Part shown: one piece after another, positions 8,745-18,042 of the stretch
Numbering within the stretch: the first letter of the stretch is position 1
Layout of the letters: each line of letters opens with the position of its first letter
From: CAZDKK01 sp964603725
GTDB lineage: Bacteria; Eisenbacteria; RBG-16-71-46; CAIMUX01; WJJG01
Direction: 5' to 3'
Assembly (NCBI GenBank): GCA_964603725.1
Contig: CAZRWW010000016.1
Span: forward strand, 1 to 64,000
Length of the DNA: 64,000 nt
The notes under the pieces: model-generated
What the model was told of the DNA's origin: nothing
Database searches by the model: none
What the model saw: only the letters and a program-made list of their open reading frames with translations
Translations under genes and position numbers: made by a program

Positions 8745-8794
8745 GACCAAGCGTAAACCGCCGTGTGGTTGCTTCCGCCGAGCGCCCGGTCTGT

Positions 8795-9519
8795 TCAACC
8801 AGTGGCCTGCTTGCCTCCCGCCAGTTGAACAACCAGATTGATCAGCAACACAAGGGTCAGAAGCACCGTACCCAGGGCGAAAGCCGCCGAGAAGTTTCCC
8901 TGACTGGTCTCTAGCGTGATCGCTGTCGTGATCGTGCGCGTGGCGCCGCGGATGTTGCCTCCCAGCATCAGGGCGACGCCGACCTCGGATATCACCCGGC
9001 CGAATCCGGTCATCAGAGCGGTCACGACCGCCAGGCGCGCCTCGCTCACCGTCTTCCAGGAGGCGCGGAGCGGGGAGGCGCCGAGCAGGGTCGCCTCCTC
9101 GTAGACGACTTGCGCCAGCGACTGCATGGCGCTGTGAACGAGAGCCGTCATCAGTGGGGCGATGAGAATCACCTGACCGATGATGATGGCGGTCTGGGTG
9201 AACAGCAGTCGCAGGTGGCCCAGCGGGGCATTGCGCGCAATGAAGGCGTAGACGAGCAGGCCGACCACGACCGTGGGCAGCGCGAGCGCCGTGCGCAGGA
9301 GGGTGAGAACCGCCCTGCGTCCCGGGAATACGCGCTGCGCGATGAGAAACCCGAGCGGCAGCGCGATCAAGGCGGCGATGGCTGTGGACGTGAGCGACGT
9401 GCGCAGGGTCGTGAAGAGCGCCTCCCGGAGGTCCTGGTCGAAGCGCGCGATCAGGAGGATCGCTTCCCAGATGCTTTCGAGTAGAAACTGCAACAGTGCG
9501 CTCCGCGCTACGGTTTGTC
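8795..9519 (-). CDS. tupB: Tungstate ABC transporter permease, 5' end at assembly gap
   Basis: The inner-membrane channel of the importer. The visible 240 residues contain several hydrophobic segments and the permease EAA loop, seen as EATLLGASPLRASWKTV. GFGRVISEVGVALMLGGNIRG is typical of TupB/WtpB-type permeases. Reading continues in frame to the N-run at 9520, so the true start may be inside the gap; a TTG or CTG start near 9493-9496 is also possible. It is flanked by tupA and tupC on the same strand. Confidence 0.88.
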
Positions 9520-9619
9520 NNNNNNNNNNNNNNNNNNNNNNNNNNNNNNNNNNNNNNNNNNNNNNNNNNNNNNNNNNNNNNNNNNNNNNNNNNNNNNNNN
9601 NNNNNNNNNNNNNNNNNNN
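9520..9619. other. Assembly gap (100 N)
   Basis: A run of exactly 100 N, the usual placeholder for a gap of unknown size. It removes the 3' end of tupA and possibly the start of tupB. Confidence 0.99.
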
Positions 9620-10435
9620 GAAGAGCTGCTGGCCGGTGGGTCTGAAGTTCACGACCAACTCGCGCCCGCGCGGCGAGGTCATCCACGCGATCAGCCGCTG
9701 CGCGCCCGCGTGATTCGCATCGGGGTACGCCGTCGGGCTCACCGCGATCAAGGCATAGGGGTTGATCAAGTCGGCGCCACCCTCATAGACGATGCTCAGC
9801 TCCAGCTTGCTTTCCATCGACAAGAACGTCCCGCGATCGGTCAGCACGTAGGCGAGCTTCTCGGAGGCCATCATCAAGCAGGCGCCCATGCCTTGGCCGG
9901 CCTCGACATACCAGGCGCCGGACGGCGTGACGCCCGCCTTCTTCCAGAGTTCCAGCTCCTTCTTGTGGGTGCCCGAATCGTCGCCGCGCGAGACGAACGG
10001 GAACTCGCGCTGGCTGATCTGGCGCAGGGCCTCGGCGCCGGCAGTCGCCGACGTGATGCCTGCGGGATCGTCCTTGGGTCCCGCGATCACGAAGTCGTTC
10101 CAGAAGACGGGCACGCGCGCGACGCCGTGGCCGTCCGCGACGAATTTCTTCTCCGCGGCCGGCGCGTGGACCAGCACGATGTCGACATCGCCGTTCTGGC
10201 CGTGGGTCAGTGCCTGTCCTGTGCCGGTCGCCACGTACTCCACATGAATGCCCGTGTCCTTCTCGAACTCCGGGAACAGGTGGTCGAGCAGGCCGGTGTT
10301 GGCGGTGCTGGTGGTGGTTGCCATGCGCACCGTCGTCGCCGCCGGGGCGGCCAGCGCATCGAGCTCGAAGCCGGGCGTGCCGATTAGCACAACCAGGCTC
10401 AGGGCAAGGGCGAGTAGACGCAGCGGAGCCATCAT
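9620..10435 (-). CDS. tupA: Tungstate-binding periplasmic protein, 3' end in assembly gap
   Basis: The solute receptor of the importer; 272 residues are visible before the gap. The start is the ATG at 10435 with a GGAGGGG ribosome site. A signal peptide (about residues 1-30) precedes MATTTSTANTGLLDHLFPEF, then DVDIVLVHAPAAEKKFV, NDFVIAGPKDDPAG, and FVSRGDDSGTHKKELELW. These TTTST and RGDDSGTH motifs, with GTGQAL, are characteristic of the TupA tungstate-specific family rather than ModA. Specificity for tungstate is family knowledge and has not been tested here. Only the last few dozen residues seem to be missing. Confidence 0.92.
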
Positions 10436-10598
10436 CGTATCCCCTCCAGTTATCTTGGGTTCCGTGGTTTGGGTCCGAGCCCGAATGGGCGACAGCTTGC
10501 GGGCGCCGCGACCCGGCCGAGCCGAGTAGAGCCGGCGCGTACGGTGGCCACGAAACATATCGATCGAGGCAGAATACTAGGGCATGGGCTGGCGGATC

Positions 10599-10674
10599 GT
10601 CAACGGCGGGCGCGAGGCGCATCCGCCGCGGGGGCGAGACGCGTCAACGGCGGGCGCGAGGCGCATCCGCCGCG
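10599..10674. repeat. 32-bp direct repeat, two copies
   Basis: An identical 32-bp GC-rich unit occupies 10599-10630 and 10643-10674, 44 bp apart, in the space between the propeller gene and tupA. It is not part of a recognisable gene. The rest of the 10436-10733 interval shows only the terminator listed separately; I found no known riboswitch. Confidence 0.85.
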
Positions 10675-10704
10675 TGTACGGGGCGCGTCACGGTGCGCCT
10701 CCCC

Positions 10705-10732
10705 AAACCACTTCCCCGACCCGCGGGGGTGG
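10705..10732 (-). terminator. Terminator-like hairpin after the propeller gene
   Basis: Immediately 3' of the stop codon at 10734, the minus strand folds CCAC and CGGGG-type arms (10732-10708) into a GC-rich stem with a small internal bulge, followed by TTTG. Placement and composition suit an intrinsic terminator, although the T-run is short. Confidence 0.45.
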
Positions 10733-10733
10733 C

Positions 10734-12029
10734 CTATGCCGGCTCGATCGCGTAGCAGACGATCTCCAGCGGTTCGCCCGCGGCCTCGCTCTGCCCGGCG
10801 CTCCGGCCTTCACCGGTCATGGCGCGGATGGCCTCAGCGGCGCCCTTGACGACCAAGACTCGATCGGGTCCGAGGAGCAGCACGCGGTCCTCGTCCCGAT
10901 CGCCGGGCCCGGCGAGCTGGACCCGACGGGTGAACTCTCCCGCCGGGCTGAAGACGTCATACACCTGCAGAATGCCCGCGGGCAGGGCATCCGCCTCGGG
11001 AGCGGGCACGACCCACAGATTCCCGTCGGTCATGGCGTTCATCCCCTGGATGCATGGGGGAAAGTCCTCGGCCACAATCTCGAAGCGCACGCGCTCGCCG
11101 TTGACGATGGCCACCATGCCCGAACCCACCCGAGACTTCTCTTCGTCCGTGCGCTTGCGGGGACGGCACTCGCGCTCGATGACGCGGTCGAGCTTGCCGG
11201 TCGGCGAGTACACGGAGATCGCGTAGCGGTCACGTTCGGGAGCCAGATAGACCCGGCCGTCCCGGCCCGCCGCCATGCCGCCCCGGCTGACCCAGTATTC
11301 GTCGCGCTCGACGTACTTGCGGCTCATGATGGGGTCGGAGCCGAGCCTGGCCATGAGGCGGGCCTGTTCCTTGCCGTTCAGGTCGAGGAGGCCCACGTAC
11401 ATCTCGCGCTCGACACCCTCGGAACGGCGATGCAACGAGCGCCCGGACACGATCAGTCGGTCGCCCTCGCACAAGACCTCGTCGAGGAACTGCATCGGAG
11501 CGCTCGCGCCGGCCTCGCCGATGTGAATCGTGCCGGCCGGAGCGCCGTCGCGGCCGAGTAGCACGATCGAGCCCGGCATCACCCGCGAGACGCCCACGCG
11601 CCCGTCCGGCAGCAGGACAATGTTGGTGGGGAAGCGGAACTCGCCGGGCCCTTCCCCCTCACGGCCCAGCGTGCGCAGCAGACTCCCATCGGGCCCGAAT
11701 ACGTGCACCTGACTGAGCTGCCGGTCGAGCACATAGACGTTGCCGTCGGCGTCGATCGTCGCGTCTGCGACCAGACCCAGGAGCACCTCACTGCCCTCAC
11801 CGCCCGCGCGCCATTGCTCCTGCAGGCGCAGCGTCTGCGTGCCCTGGCTGGGGAGGCTGCCGTTGCGGGCGTGCGGCACGCCGTCGATCACGACCTCCTC
11901 GGCCGCGACCGCTGGCACCAGGCCGGCCATCCAGGCGCCGCACACAACGGCTGCCATCGCGCTCAAGAACTCGCGATACCTCCGGCAACCAGTCCTGGCG
12001 CCCGTGCCATTCGTTTGCGATCCGATCAT
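10734..12029 (-). CDS. Secreted six-bladed beta-propeller protein
   Basis: A 431-residue protein with an N-terminal export signal (hydrophobic stretch about residues 24-42, ending AVAAEE; a start at the internal ATG of MAAVV is also possible). The body is a series of NHL/6-bladed-propeller blades, for example DATIDADGNVYVLDRQLSQV followed by GREGEGPGEFRFP, and VFGPDGSLLRTL. Such propellers usually bind ligands or partner proteins outside the cytoplasm; no catalytic residues stand out. It is clearly paralogous to the gene at 55277-56608. It is divergent from the histidine kinase gene. Function unknown. Confidence 0.85.
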   Translation of the reverse strand: MIGSQTNGTGARTGCRRYREFLSAMAAVVCGAWMAGLVPAVAAEEVVIDGVPHARNGSLPSQGTQTLRLQEQWRAGGEGSEVLLGLVADATIDADGNVYVLDRQLSQVHVFGPDGSLLRTLGREGEGPGEFRFPTNIVLLPDGRVGVSRVMPGSIVLLGRDGAPAGTIHIGEAGASAPMQFLDEVLCEGDRLIVSGRSLHRRSEGVEREMYVGLLDLNGKEQARLMARLGSDPIMSRKYVERDEYWVSRGGMAAGRDGRVYLAPERDRYAISVYSPTGKLDRVIERECRPRKRTDEEKSRVGSGMVAIVNGERVRFEIVAEDFPPCIQGMNAMTDGNLWVVPAPEADALPAGILQVYDVFSPAGEFTRRVQLAGPGDRDEDRVLLLGPDRVLVVKGAAEAIRAMTGEGRSAGQSEAAGEPLEIVCYAIEPA

Positions 12030-12402
12030 GATTCACCTCGGCTTTCCGTTCTTCCGCCCGATCCGCACCGCGGCGTGCCTGAGACCGCTTCCCNNNNNNN
12101 NNNNNNNNNNNNNNNNNNNNNNNNNNNNNNNNNNNNNNNNNNNNNNNNNNNNNNNNNNNNNNNNNNNNNNNNNNNNNNNNNNNNNNNNNNNNNCGCCGCC
12201 CCGGCCCGCTTCCCGAGAGCGCACGACAGATGGACGGCGGCGCGTGATCCTGCGTTGCGGGCAACCCACTCAAGGTGCGTTAGCGGATGTGAAAGGATGC
12301 AAAGGACGGCCGCGAGTCTCCTCCTGCGAGACACGCCCGCGGACGAATCCGCGTACGTAAGGGAAAACGGCAAACGAGCTGCCGAGGGAGTATACTGGCC
12401 GC
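12030..12402. other. Divergent intergenic region containing an assembly gap
   Basis: Separates the propeller gene from the histidine kinase gene and should hold the promoters of both. Bases 12094-12193 are 100 N. The same 9-mer CCGCTTCCC stands close to both sides of the gap, hinting that the missing part may be repetitive. No RNA gene is visible. Confidence 0.9.
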
Positions 12403-13890
12403 ATGCTCTTGGCGAAACGCAAGATCAGCCTCACGATCGCGCTCCTGACCGCATCGCTGGCCGGGCTGGTGATCGTGCAGGCCTACCTTCTGCGCAGCGC
12501 GTTCGATCTGAAGGAGCGCGTCTTCCGCGGCGGCGTCCAGGCGGCCCTATTCTCCGTGCCGAGGAAGCTGGAGGCCACCGAGGCCGCCGCCCACGTCCGG
12601 CGCCGGTTCTCCTGGACGGGACCGGACAGTGTCGCCGCGGCGTGCGCGTCGGCGCTGGGATCAACGCCTCCGGGCCAAAGCGCTCCGGGCGACAGCGCGC
12701 GGATCGGGCCGATCGCCGCGCGGGCGATCTTGCTGCGGCACGACGTCGCCGCCGAGGCCGGGTCGGCGAAGCGTGAGCTGGTCGAGCGCATCATGGTCGA
12801 CCTGCTCGCCGTCAATCGCGAGCCGATTGTGGAGCGCTTCGGCATCGCCCGGATCGACTCGGCCGTGGGCATCAGCCTGCGGGAGGCCGGCATCGGGCTC
12901 GAGTACGCCGCGGGCCTCGTGCGAGTTGCCGAGGACACTCTCATCGCGGTGTCCGATGAGCGCTACCGCGCGGAACTGCAGCGATCGGACTTGCGCGCCT
13001 CACTCATCCCACTCGAGTTCGCCCCGCCCTTCCATCAGGTGGTCGTGCACTTCCCCCGCGGTCGCGCGCATCTGTGGCTGCAGATCTGGCCGCTGCTCGC
13101 TGCCGCGCTGGTTCTCACGCTGATCGTGGTCTACTGCTTCGCGCAGGCCATCCGAACCATTGCCGAGCAACAGCGCTTCGCGACGCAGATCGTCGACTTC
13201 GTCAACAACATGACCCATGAGTTCAAGACGCCCATTTCCACCATCGCGCTGGCAAGCGAGGCGATTGCCCGCCGCGAGGTCGAGGCGAATCTCGCCACGG
13301 TCCAGCGGTACAACCGCATGATCGGTGACGAGAACCGCCGTATGCGCGCTCAGGTGGAGAAGATCCTGCAAGTGGCCCAGCTCGAACGCGGCGACTTCCG
13401 CCTGGCCCTCGAGGAGCTCGACCTGCACGTGGTCATCTCGCGGGCAATGGAGGGGTTTGCGCTGCAGATCGAACGGCGGCGCGGGACGATCGCGCACGAT
13501 TTCGCGGCCACCCGGAGCTTGGTCCGCGGGGACCGTGTGCATTTGACGGGCATCATCGACAATCTCCTCGACAACGCCGCCAAGTATTCGCCCGGTCCAC
13601 CCGAGATCAGCGTGGGCACGCACAACGACAACGACTGGGTGGTCGTCACGATCAGCGATCGCGGTGAGGGCATCGACGCCACCCACCTCGGGCGGGTCTT
13701 TGAGAAGTACTTCCGCTGTCCGACCGGGGAACGGCACGACGTCAAGGGTTTCGGCCTGGGGCTGAGCTATGTCAAGCTGCTCACCGAAGCCCATCGAGGT
13801 CGCGTGGACCTGGACAGCCGCCTGGGTGAGGGCACGCGGGTGACGCTGCGGCTGCCGCTGGCTGGGACGGGAGCAGCCCTTGAGTCCTGA
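12403..13890 (+). CDS. Two-component sensor histidine kinase
   Basis: A 495-residue membrane kinase. A first membrane helix (about residues 9-30) and a second (about 224-250) bracket an extracytoplasmic sensor of roughly 190 residues that I do not recognise. The phosphoacceptor is H272 in NNMTHEFKTPIST. The catalytic domain shows the N box NLLDNAAKYS, the G1 box SDRGEGID, an F box near FEKYFRC and the G2 box GFGLGLSYVK. There is no HAMP domain in plain view. The response regulator gene follows at once, so the two form a pair. The stimulus is unknown. Confidence 0.93.
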   Translation: MLLAKRKISLTIALLTASLAGLVIVQAYLLRSAFDLKERVFRGGVQAALFSVPRKLEATEAAAHVRRRFSWTGPDSVAAACASALGSTPPGQSAPGDSARIGPIAARAILLRHDVAAEAGSAKRELVERIMVDLLAVNREPIVERFGIARIDSAVGISLREAGIGLEYAAGLVRVAEDTLIAVSDERYRAELQRSDLRASLIPLEFAPPFHQVVVHFPRGRAHLWLQIWPLLAAALVLTLIVVYCFAQAIRTIAEQQRFATQIVDFVNNMTHEFKTPISTIALASEAIARREVEANLATVQRYNRMIGDENRRMRAQVEKILQVAQLERGDFRLALEELDLHVVISRAMEGFALQIERRRGTIAHDFAATRSLVRGDRVHLTGIIDNLLDNAAKYSPGPPEISVGTHNDNDWVVVTISDRGEGIDATHLGRVFEKYFRCPTGERHDVKGFGLGLSYVKLLTEAHRGRVDLDSRLGEGTRVTLRLPLAGTGAALES

Positions 13891-13912
13891 AGAGCACGAG
13901 GGAGAGGTCGGC

Positions 13913-14623
13913 ATGGCGGCGCGCAAGCGGATACTCCTGCTGGAAGACGATCCCAATCTGGGGGTCATCGTCAAGGAGTCGCTGGAACGTCGTGGCTTCG
14001 ACGTCACCCTGTGCGCCGACGGCGAGGAGGGGCTGCAGACCTATCGGAGGAGCGAGTTCGACCTGTGCCTGGTCGATGTGATGATGCCGGCTCGCGATGG
14101 GTTCTCCTTTGCTCGGGAGATCCGGGGCGCGGCTGACGACACGCCGCTGATCTTCCTGACCGCCCGCTCGCTGCTGGAGGACCGCATTGCCGGCTTTCGC
14201 ATCGGCTGCGACGACTACGTCACCAAGCCGTTCAGCATGGAGGAGTTGCTGCTGCGCATCGCGGCGGTCCTGCGACGCCGGCGGGTTGCTCCAGAGCCGG
14301 TTGCCGCGGGCGATCCCGCCGCGGCCGAGACCTTCACGATCGGCGGCTATGTCTTCGATTACCGACGGCAGATCCTGCGTCGCAACGACGAGGAGCGCCG
14401 CTTGACCGACAAGGAGTCGGAGCTGCTCAGACTGCTGTGCCTGCATCGCGATCAGGTGCTCGAACGATCCCTGGCCCTGCGTGAGATCTGGGGCGAGGAA
14501 AGCTACCACTGCAGCCGGAGCATGGACGTCTTCATCTCGCGCCTGCGCAGGTATCTGAAGGATGACCAACGCGTCGCGATTCGCGTTGTGCACGGGCGCG
14601 GCTTTCGACTGATGATCGACTGA
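13913..14623 (+). CDS. OmpR-family response regulator
   Basis: A 236-residue DNA-binding regulator, partner of the kinase just upstream. The receiver domain has the acidic pair EDD near residue 10, phosphoacceptor D55 in LVDVMMPARDG and K in DYVTKPF. The C-terminal winged helix runs from LTDKESELLRLL to RVVHGRGFRLMID. The ATG at 13913 follows GAGGGAGAGG; an upstream in-frame TTG at 13880 overlapping the kinase gene is less likely. Target genes are not evident. Confidence 0.93.
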   Translation: MAARKRILLLEDDPNLGVIVKESLERRGFDVTLCADGEEGLQTYRRSEFDLCLVDVMMPARDGFSFAREIRGAADDTPLIFLTARSLLEDRIAGFRIGCDDYVTKPFSMEELLLRIAAVLRRRRVAPEPVAAGDPAAAETFTIGGYVFDYRRQILRRNDEERRLTDKESELLRLLCLHRDQVLERSLALREIWGEESYHCSRSMDVFISRLRRYLKDDQRVAIRVVHGRGFRLMID

Positions 14624-14686
14624 GGCGCCCCGTCTCGGCCGAGCTGACGCCCGGGAACCGGACACGGCGGCGGACCGAAAGGCCCG

Positions 14687-14717
14687 GGCGTCCGAGATGG
14701 CAGAGTCTCGGACTCCC
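14687..14717. terminator. Bidirectional terminator-like hairpin
   Basis: Between two converging genes (14624-14763). A perfect 8-bp stem GTCCGAGA/TCTCGGAC (14690-14697 with 14706-14713) with an 8-nt loop extends by three more pairs past one mismatch. There is no clear T-run, so it may be Rho-aided. Confidence 0.45.
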
Positions 14718-14763
14718 AGGCTCGGTGCCGCCGCCGCGCACGGGTTAAAGGCCTACCCCGCGG

Positions 14764-17700
14764 TCAACGTAGAACGACCATCTTCTTGCCAGAGCTGAAC
14801 CCGTCGCGGGTCGTCATCTGTGCCCAGAAGACGCCGCCGCCCACACGATTGCCCTGGTTGTCGGTGCCGTCCCACACGACCGAGCTCTCGCCGGCCGGCG
14901 CCTCGTCCTGCAGCAGCGTCTTCACCAGGCGCCCCGCCACGTCATACACCGCCAGATTCACCTCGCCCGCGGAAGCCAGGGAGAAGCGGATCGTCGCGCG
15001 CGCATGGAACGGATTGGGACGACTCTGGTGAAGGTAGTTCACCGGGCCGCCGAAATGGTTCGCTTCAGGATCCACGCCCGTGTTGATGCACGGGTAGATC
15101 CACTTCGTGAACGGCGTACTACCGGCCGCCATCCATTCGAGCATGGGACCATAGAGCGCCGTGGTTCCGCCCACGTGGCAGGCCGAATCCTGGCTGCAGG
15201 GCTGCCCGCCACAGTTGCGCTCCGAGAGATGATGGAAGCTGAAGCCATTCACGACCGAGCGCCAGTTGGCGACGCCCGCCTCCTGATGGCGGCGCACCAC
15301 CTGGGCGAAATCGACATACTGCTGGTTGCCCGTTTGCTCGTAGCTCCAGAAATCCAGGTTCCCGGAGACGTTGGACACTCCGGGCTGGATGCCCAGGACG
15401 TTGTAGTTGAATTCATTCGGACACCCGTTGCCGAACAGCCCGACCCCCGGCGCAGCCGGTGAGAACTGCGCTCCGGTGATCGGCTCCAGGTAGACGCAGT
15501 AGGCCGGGTCCTCGTTGTGGTCGCGATAGGCCTGGGCCACCAGCGTCACGCCCAGGACGTTGTGCGCGAAGTTGACGGCGTGCCCCTGGACGGGATGGGC
15601 CAGCAGGCCGCAGACCTCATCGCCGTCGAAGACGATGCCCCGTCTGACGTTGGCCAGGCCGCAGTCCGTGGTCGCCAGCCACTGGTCGTACATGGTGTAG
15701 TCTTCCGGCTCCGTCGAGCCGGGCGGGAGCGTGCCCGCGCTTAAGATGATCAAACGGTAGCCCATGAGCTGCTCGGTAGTGCACCCATTGTTGCCGTAGC
15801 CTCCGGGATTGAACCCCGTTCCTCCCAGATCGCGCCGGAATGAGCAGTTGTAGTTGGTCGAGGTGTCCAGGTAATCGAACTTGTCGTAGCTGATCCCGAG
15901 CTGCTGGAGCGCGGGTATCATGTACTGCTCGCCGCCGGCGTTGAAGGCGTCGATGTAAAGCACGGAGGGCCACTGCACCGTGAAGTCCTCGCCGGCGCGT
16001 ACCTCCATCGTCGGCAGGAGCTCCATCTCGCGCGGTGGATTCGCTCCCAGCAGGTAGTAGTCGGAGGGCGAGGCGCCGCCGTTGAACCAGTAGGACCGCC
16101 AGTAGTATTCGATCCGCGTCCCGGGCACGAAGACCTGGTCGGGGAGGATCTCGTTCTGCTCGTTCACGTCCTGAGACCCACGGAAACCCGGATCATCCTC
16201 GTGGAAGTAGGTGTCGAACTTGTTGCTGTAGATCTGGGTGTGATTCAGCCCCTCGGAGGAATCCATCAGCACGCAGACGAATCCCGCCTCGGGGTCGCCG
16301 GTCAAGCGAGCCTTCCAGGCGTGGTACTCCGGGATCATAGGCTGGCGGGCCCCCAGCCGGGCGACGCGGAAACACAGCTCGCAGAGCCAGCGCCCCTGCT
16401 CGGTGGCGACCACCGGTCCGGACACGCACGAAGTATCGGCATGCCAGTCGTTCTTGAGGGTGCTCTCGCGGCTGAGGTCGTAGGAGATGTTGGCGTTGCA
16501 GCGGTCGCTGGGCTCGAGATACGTCGGGTAGTTTTGCCCGAAGCCGTCCATGAACAGCCCGCCGTTGACCCACGAGATCGCCGGCGCGTTGGCCGAACTG
16601 GTCAGACCGATGCGGATGTTGTCGAAGACCGGAGATCCACCGGTGCAACCAGGCTCGAGACACACGGTCGAGGGGATCGCAAAGGCGTCGCAGCTCGAGA
16701 AGATCTCCAGCACATACTTCAGCGAGTCCCAGTTCGCCGGCAAGGGGGCGTCCGCCATGGTCGAGAGATTCTCGCCGTTGAGCGCGCAGAAGCCGGGCTG
16801 CACATAGTACCAGAGATTCTGGCCCTGCCGCGGCGACCAGTGCGACGCGGGATTGATCTCGGTGGAGTAGGGAAACATGCGGTAGCCGGGCCGGTAGTGG
16901 GCGCCGGTGTCGTGCGGCAGGTTCAGGAAGGCATCGTACCGGGAGATCGTGGCATTGTAGTACGGCGGCTGATACGGGCCCCGGGGAATGACGCCCGTCT
17001 CGAAGCGCTCGTTGATGGCCGGAACGAGCCCTGGGCCGTTCTGGCACATGGTGCTGACGAAGGCGATCGCGTCACCGACCAGGGTGCAGTCGCAGGTGAG
17101 GCCCAGGTCGTCGAGCCACTCCTGGTACTCGTAGTCGTGAACGATGTGCATGTAGGCGCCCACGCCATCGCACTTCGCGAACTCCCAGCCCTGCGGCCCG
17201 TCGTCGAAGCTGTAGAAGCTGCTCTGCGCGCCGACGACGAACGAGACGTCGTCGGCGGCGAAGGGACCGCAGGGCGAGTCCCACAGACCATCCTCATCGG
17301 ACCAGCCGCCATCCGCCACGACTCGGAACTCGAGCTGAACCTGAATGGTCGCCGCCGGGAGCGTGCCGGCCGGCACCTCAACCCCCTCATCGAAGTGGGC
17401 GGGCAGCGCCGCGTCGCCGATGACGTTGTCGATCCGGATGACCTCGTGCTCGACAATGAGCTCCCCGATTGCATCGTAGCAGAGCACGTAGATGTGGGTG
17501 TAGTCGTACGCCGGCTCCGTGTGGTTGAAGTACGTGAAGGCCAGGTCCACCGCCTGAGTGGCCGGGTCGATGGCCACGCGCGGGGAGAGCGCCTTTTGGC
17601 AGTGATAGTTCTGGTAGCCCATTCCGGCCGGGAAGTCGCGGGCGACGGCCTCGTCCTCGTGGATCCCGCACCACAGCATTCCCGTGGTTCCCGACAACAT

Positions 17701-18042
17701 GGGAACGCACGGGTCGCCGTGGGCAGTGAAGCTCGCCGTCGTCACGCGGTCAAAGTACACGGCCGGGTTCGCGGTCTGGTCCCAGGACGTGCAGCCCTGA
17801 AAGCCGTTCGATCCGGGCGATTCGAAGTCCCATCGGCCGCCGAGCACCGCGATGCCGGCGCCGTTGTCGCCGCCGAACCACAGCGTGTCTTGGCGCCCAT
17901 CTGTGGGGCCCGGCGTCGCCAGGTCGTCGCGCGACGGACCGCGTAGCTGCACCGCGTGATCCGCGGCCGGCGCGAGCGCGAAGGCCACGCCGGCCTGCGC
18001 GGCGAGGATGAGCAAGATCGCAAGAGCGGTCAGATTCCTCAT
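14764..18042 (-). CDS. Large secreted Cys-rich protein with C-terminal FlgD-like/T9SS-type sorting domain
   Basis: A 1092-residue exported protein. The ATG at 18042 has a GGGGGAT ribosome site and leads into a signal peptide (MRNLTALAILLILAAQAG). The next ~1000 residues contain many Cys and aromatic residues and jelly-roll-like stretches such as FAADDVSFVVGAQSSFYSFDD, but no family I can name and no obvious catalytic motif. The last 75 residues, GEVNLAVYDVAGRLVKTLLQ through VVWDGTDNQGNRVGGGVF to KKMVVLR, match the Ig-like FlgD/T9SS-CTD fold shared by three other proteins here. It probably resides at the cell surface. A 458-bp space precedes it. Confidence 0.75.
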   Translation of the reverse strand: MRNLTALAILLILAAQAGVAFALAPAADHAVQLRGPSRDDLATPGPTDGRQDTLWFGGDNGAGIAVLGGRWDFESPGSNGFQGCTSWDQTANPAVYFDRVTTASFTAHGDPCVPMLSGTTGMLWCGIHEDEAVARDFPAGMGYQNYHCQKALSPRVAIDPATQAVDLAFTYFNHTEPAYDYTHIYVLCYDAIGELIVEHEVIRIDNVIGDAALPAHFDEGVEVPAGTLPAATIQVQLEFRVVADGGWSDEDGLWDSPCGPFAADDVSFVVGAQSSFYSFDDGPQGWEFAKCDGVGAYMHIVHDYEYQEWLDDLGLTCDCTLVGDAIAFVSTMCQNGPGLVPAINERFETGVIPRGPYQPPYYNATISRYDAFLNLPHDTGAHYRPGYRMFPYSTEINPASHWSPRQGQNLWYYVQPGFCALNGENLSTMADAPLPANWDSLKYVLEIFSSCDAFAIPSTVCLEPGCTGGSPVFDNIRIGLTSSANAPAISWVNGGLFMDGFGQNYPTYLEPSDRCNANISYDLSRESTLKNDWHADTSCVSGPVVATEQGRWLCELCFRVARLGARQPMIPEYHAWKARLTGDPEAGFVCVLMDSSEGLNHTQIYSNKFDTYFHEDDPGFRGSQDVNEQNEILPDQVFVPGTRIEYYWRSYWFNGGASPSDYYLLGANPPREMELLPTMEVRAGEDFTVQWPSVLYIDAFNAGGEQYMIPALQQLGISYDKFDYLDTSTNYNCSFRRDLGGTGFNPGGYGNNGCTTEQLMGYRLIILSAGTLPPGSTEPEDYTMYDQWLATTDCGLANVRRGIVFDGDEVCGLLAHPVQGHAVNFAHNVLGVTLVAQAYRDHNEDPAYCVYLEPITGAQFSPAAPGVGLFGNGCPNEFNYNVLGIQPGVSNVSGNLDFWSYEQTGNQQYVDFAQVVRRHQEAGVANWRSVVNGFSFHHLSERNCGGQPCSQDSACHVGGTTALYGPMLEWMAAGSTPFTKWIYPCINTGVDPEANHFGGPVNYLHQSRPNPFHARATIRFSLASAGEVNLAVYDVAGRLVKTLLQDEAPAGESSVVWDGTDNQGNRVGGGVFWAQMTTRDGFSSGKKMVVLR

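Noticed and set aside
10436..10598. Moco/Tuco riboswitch ahead of tupA
   Set aside because: The leader does not show the conserved elements that I know of; only a ribosome site and GC-rich sequence are seen.
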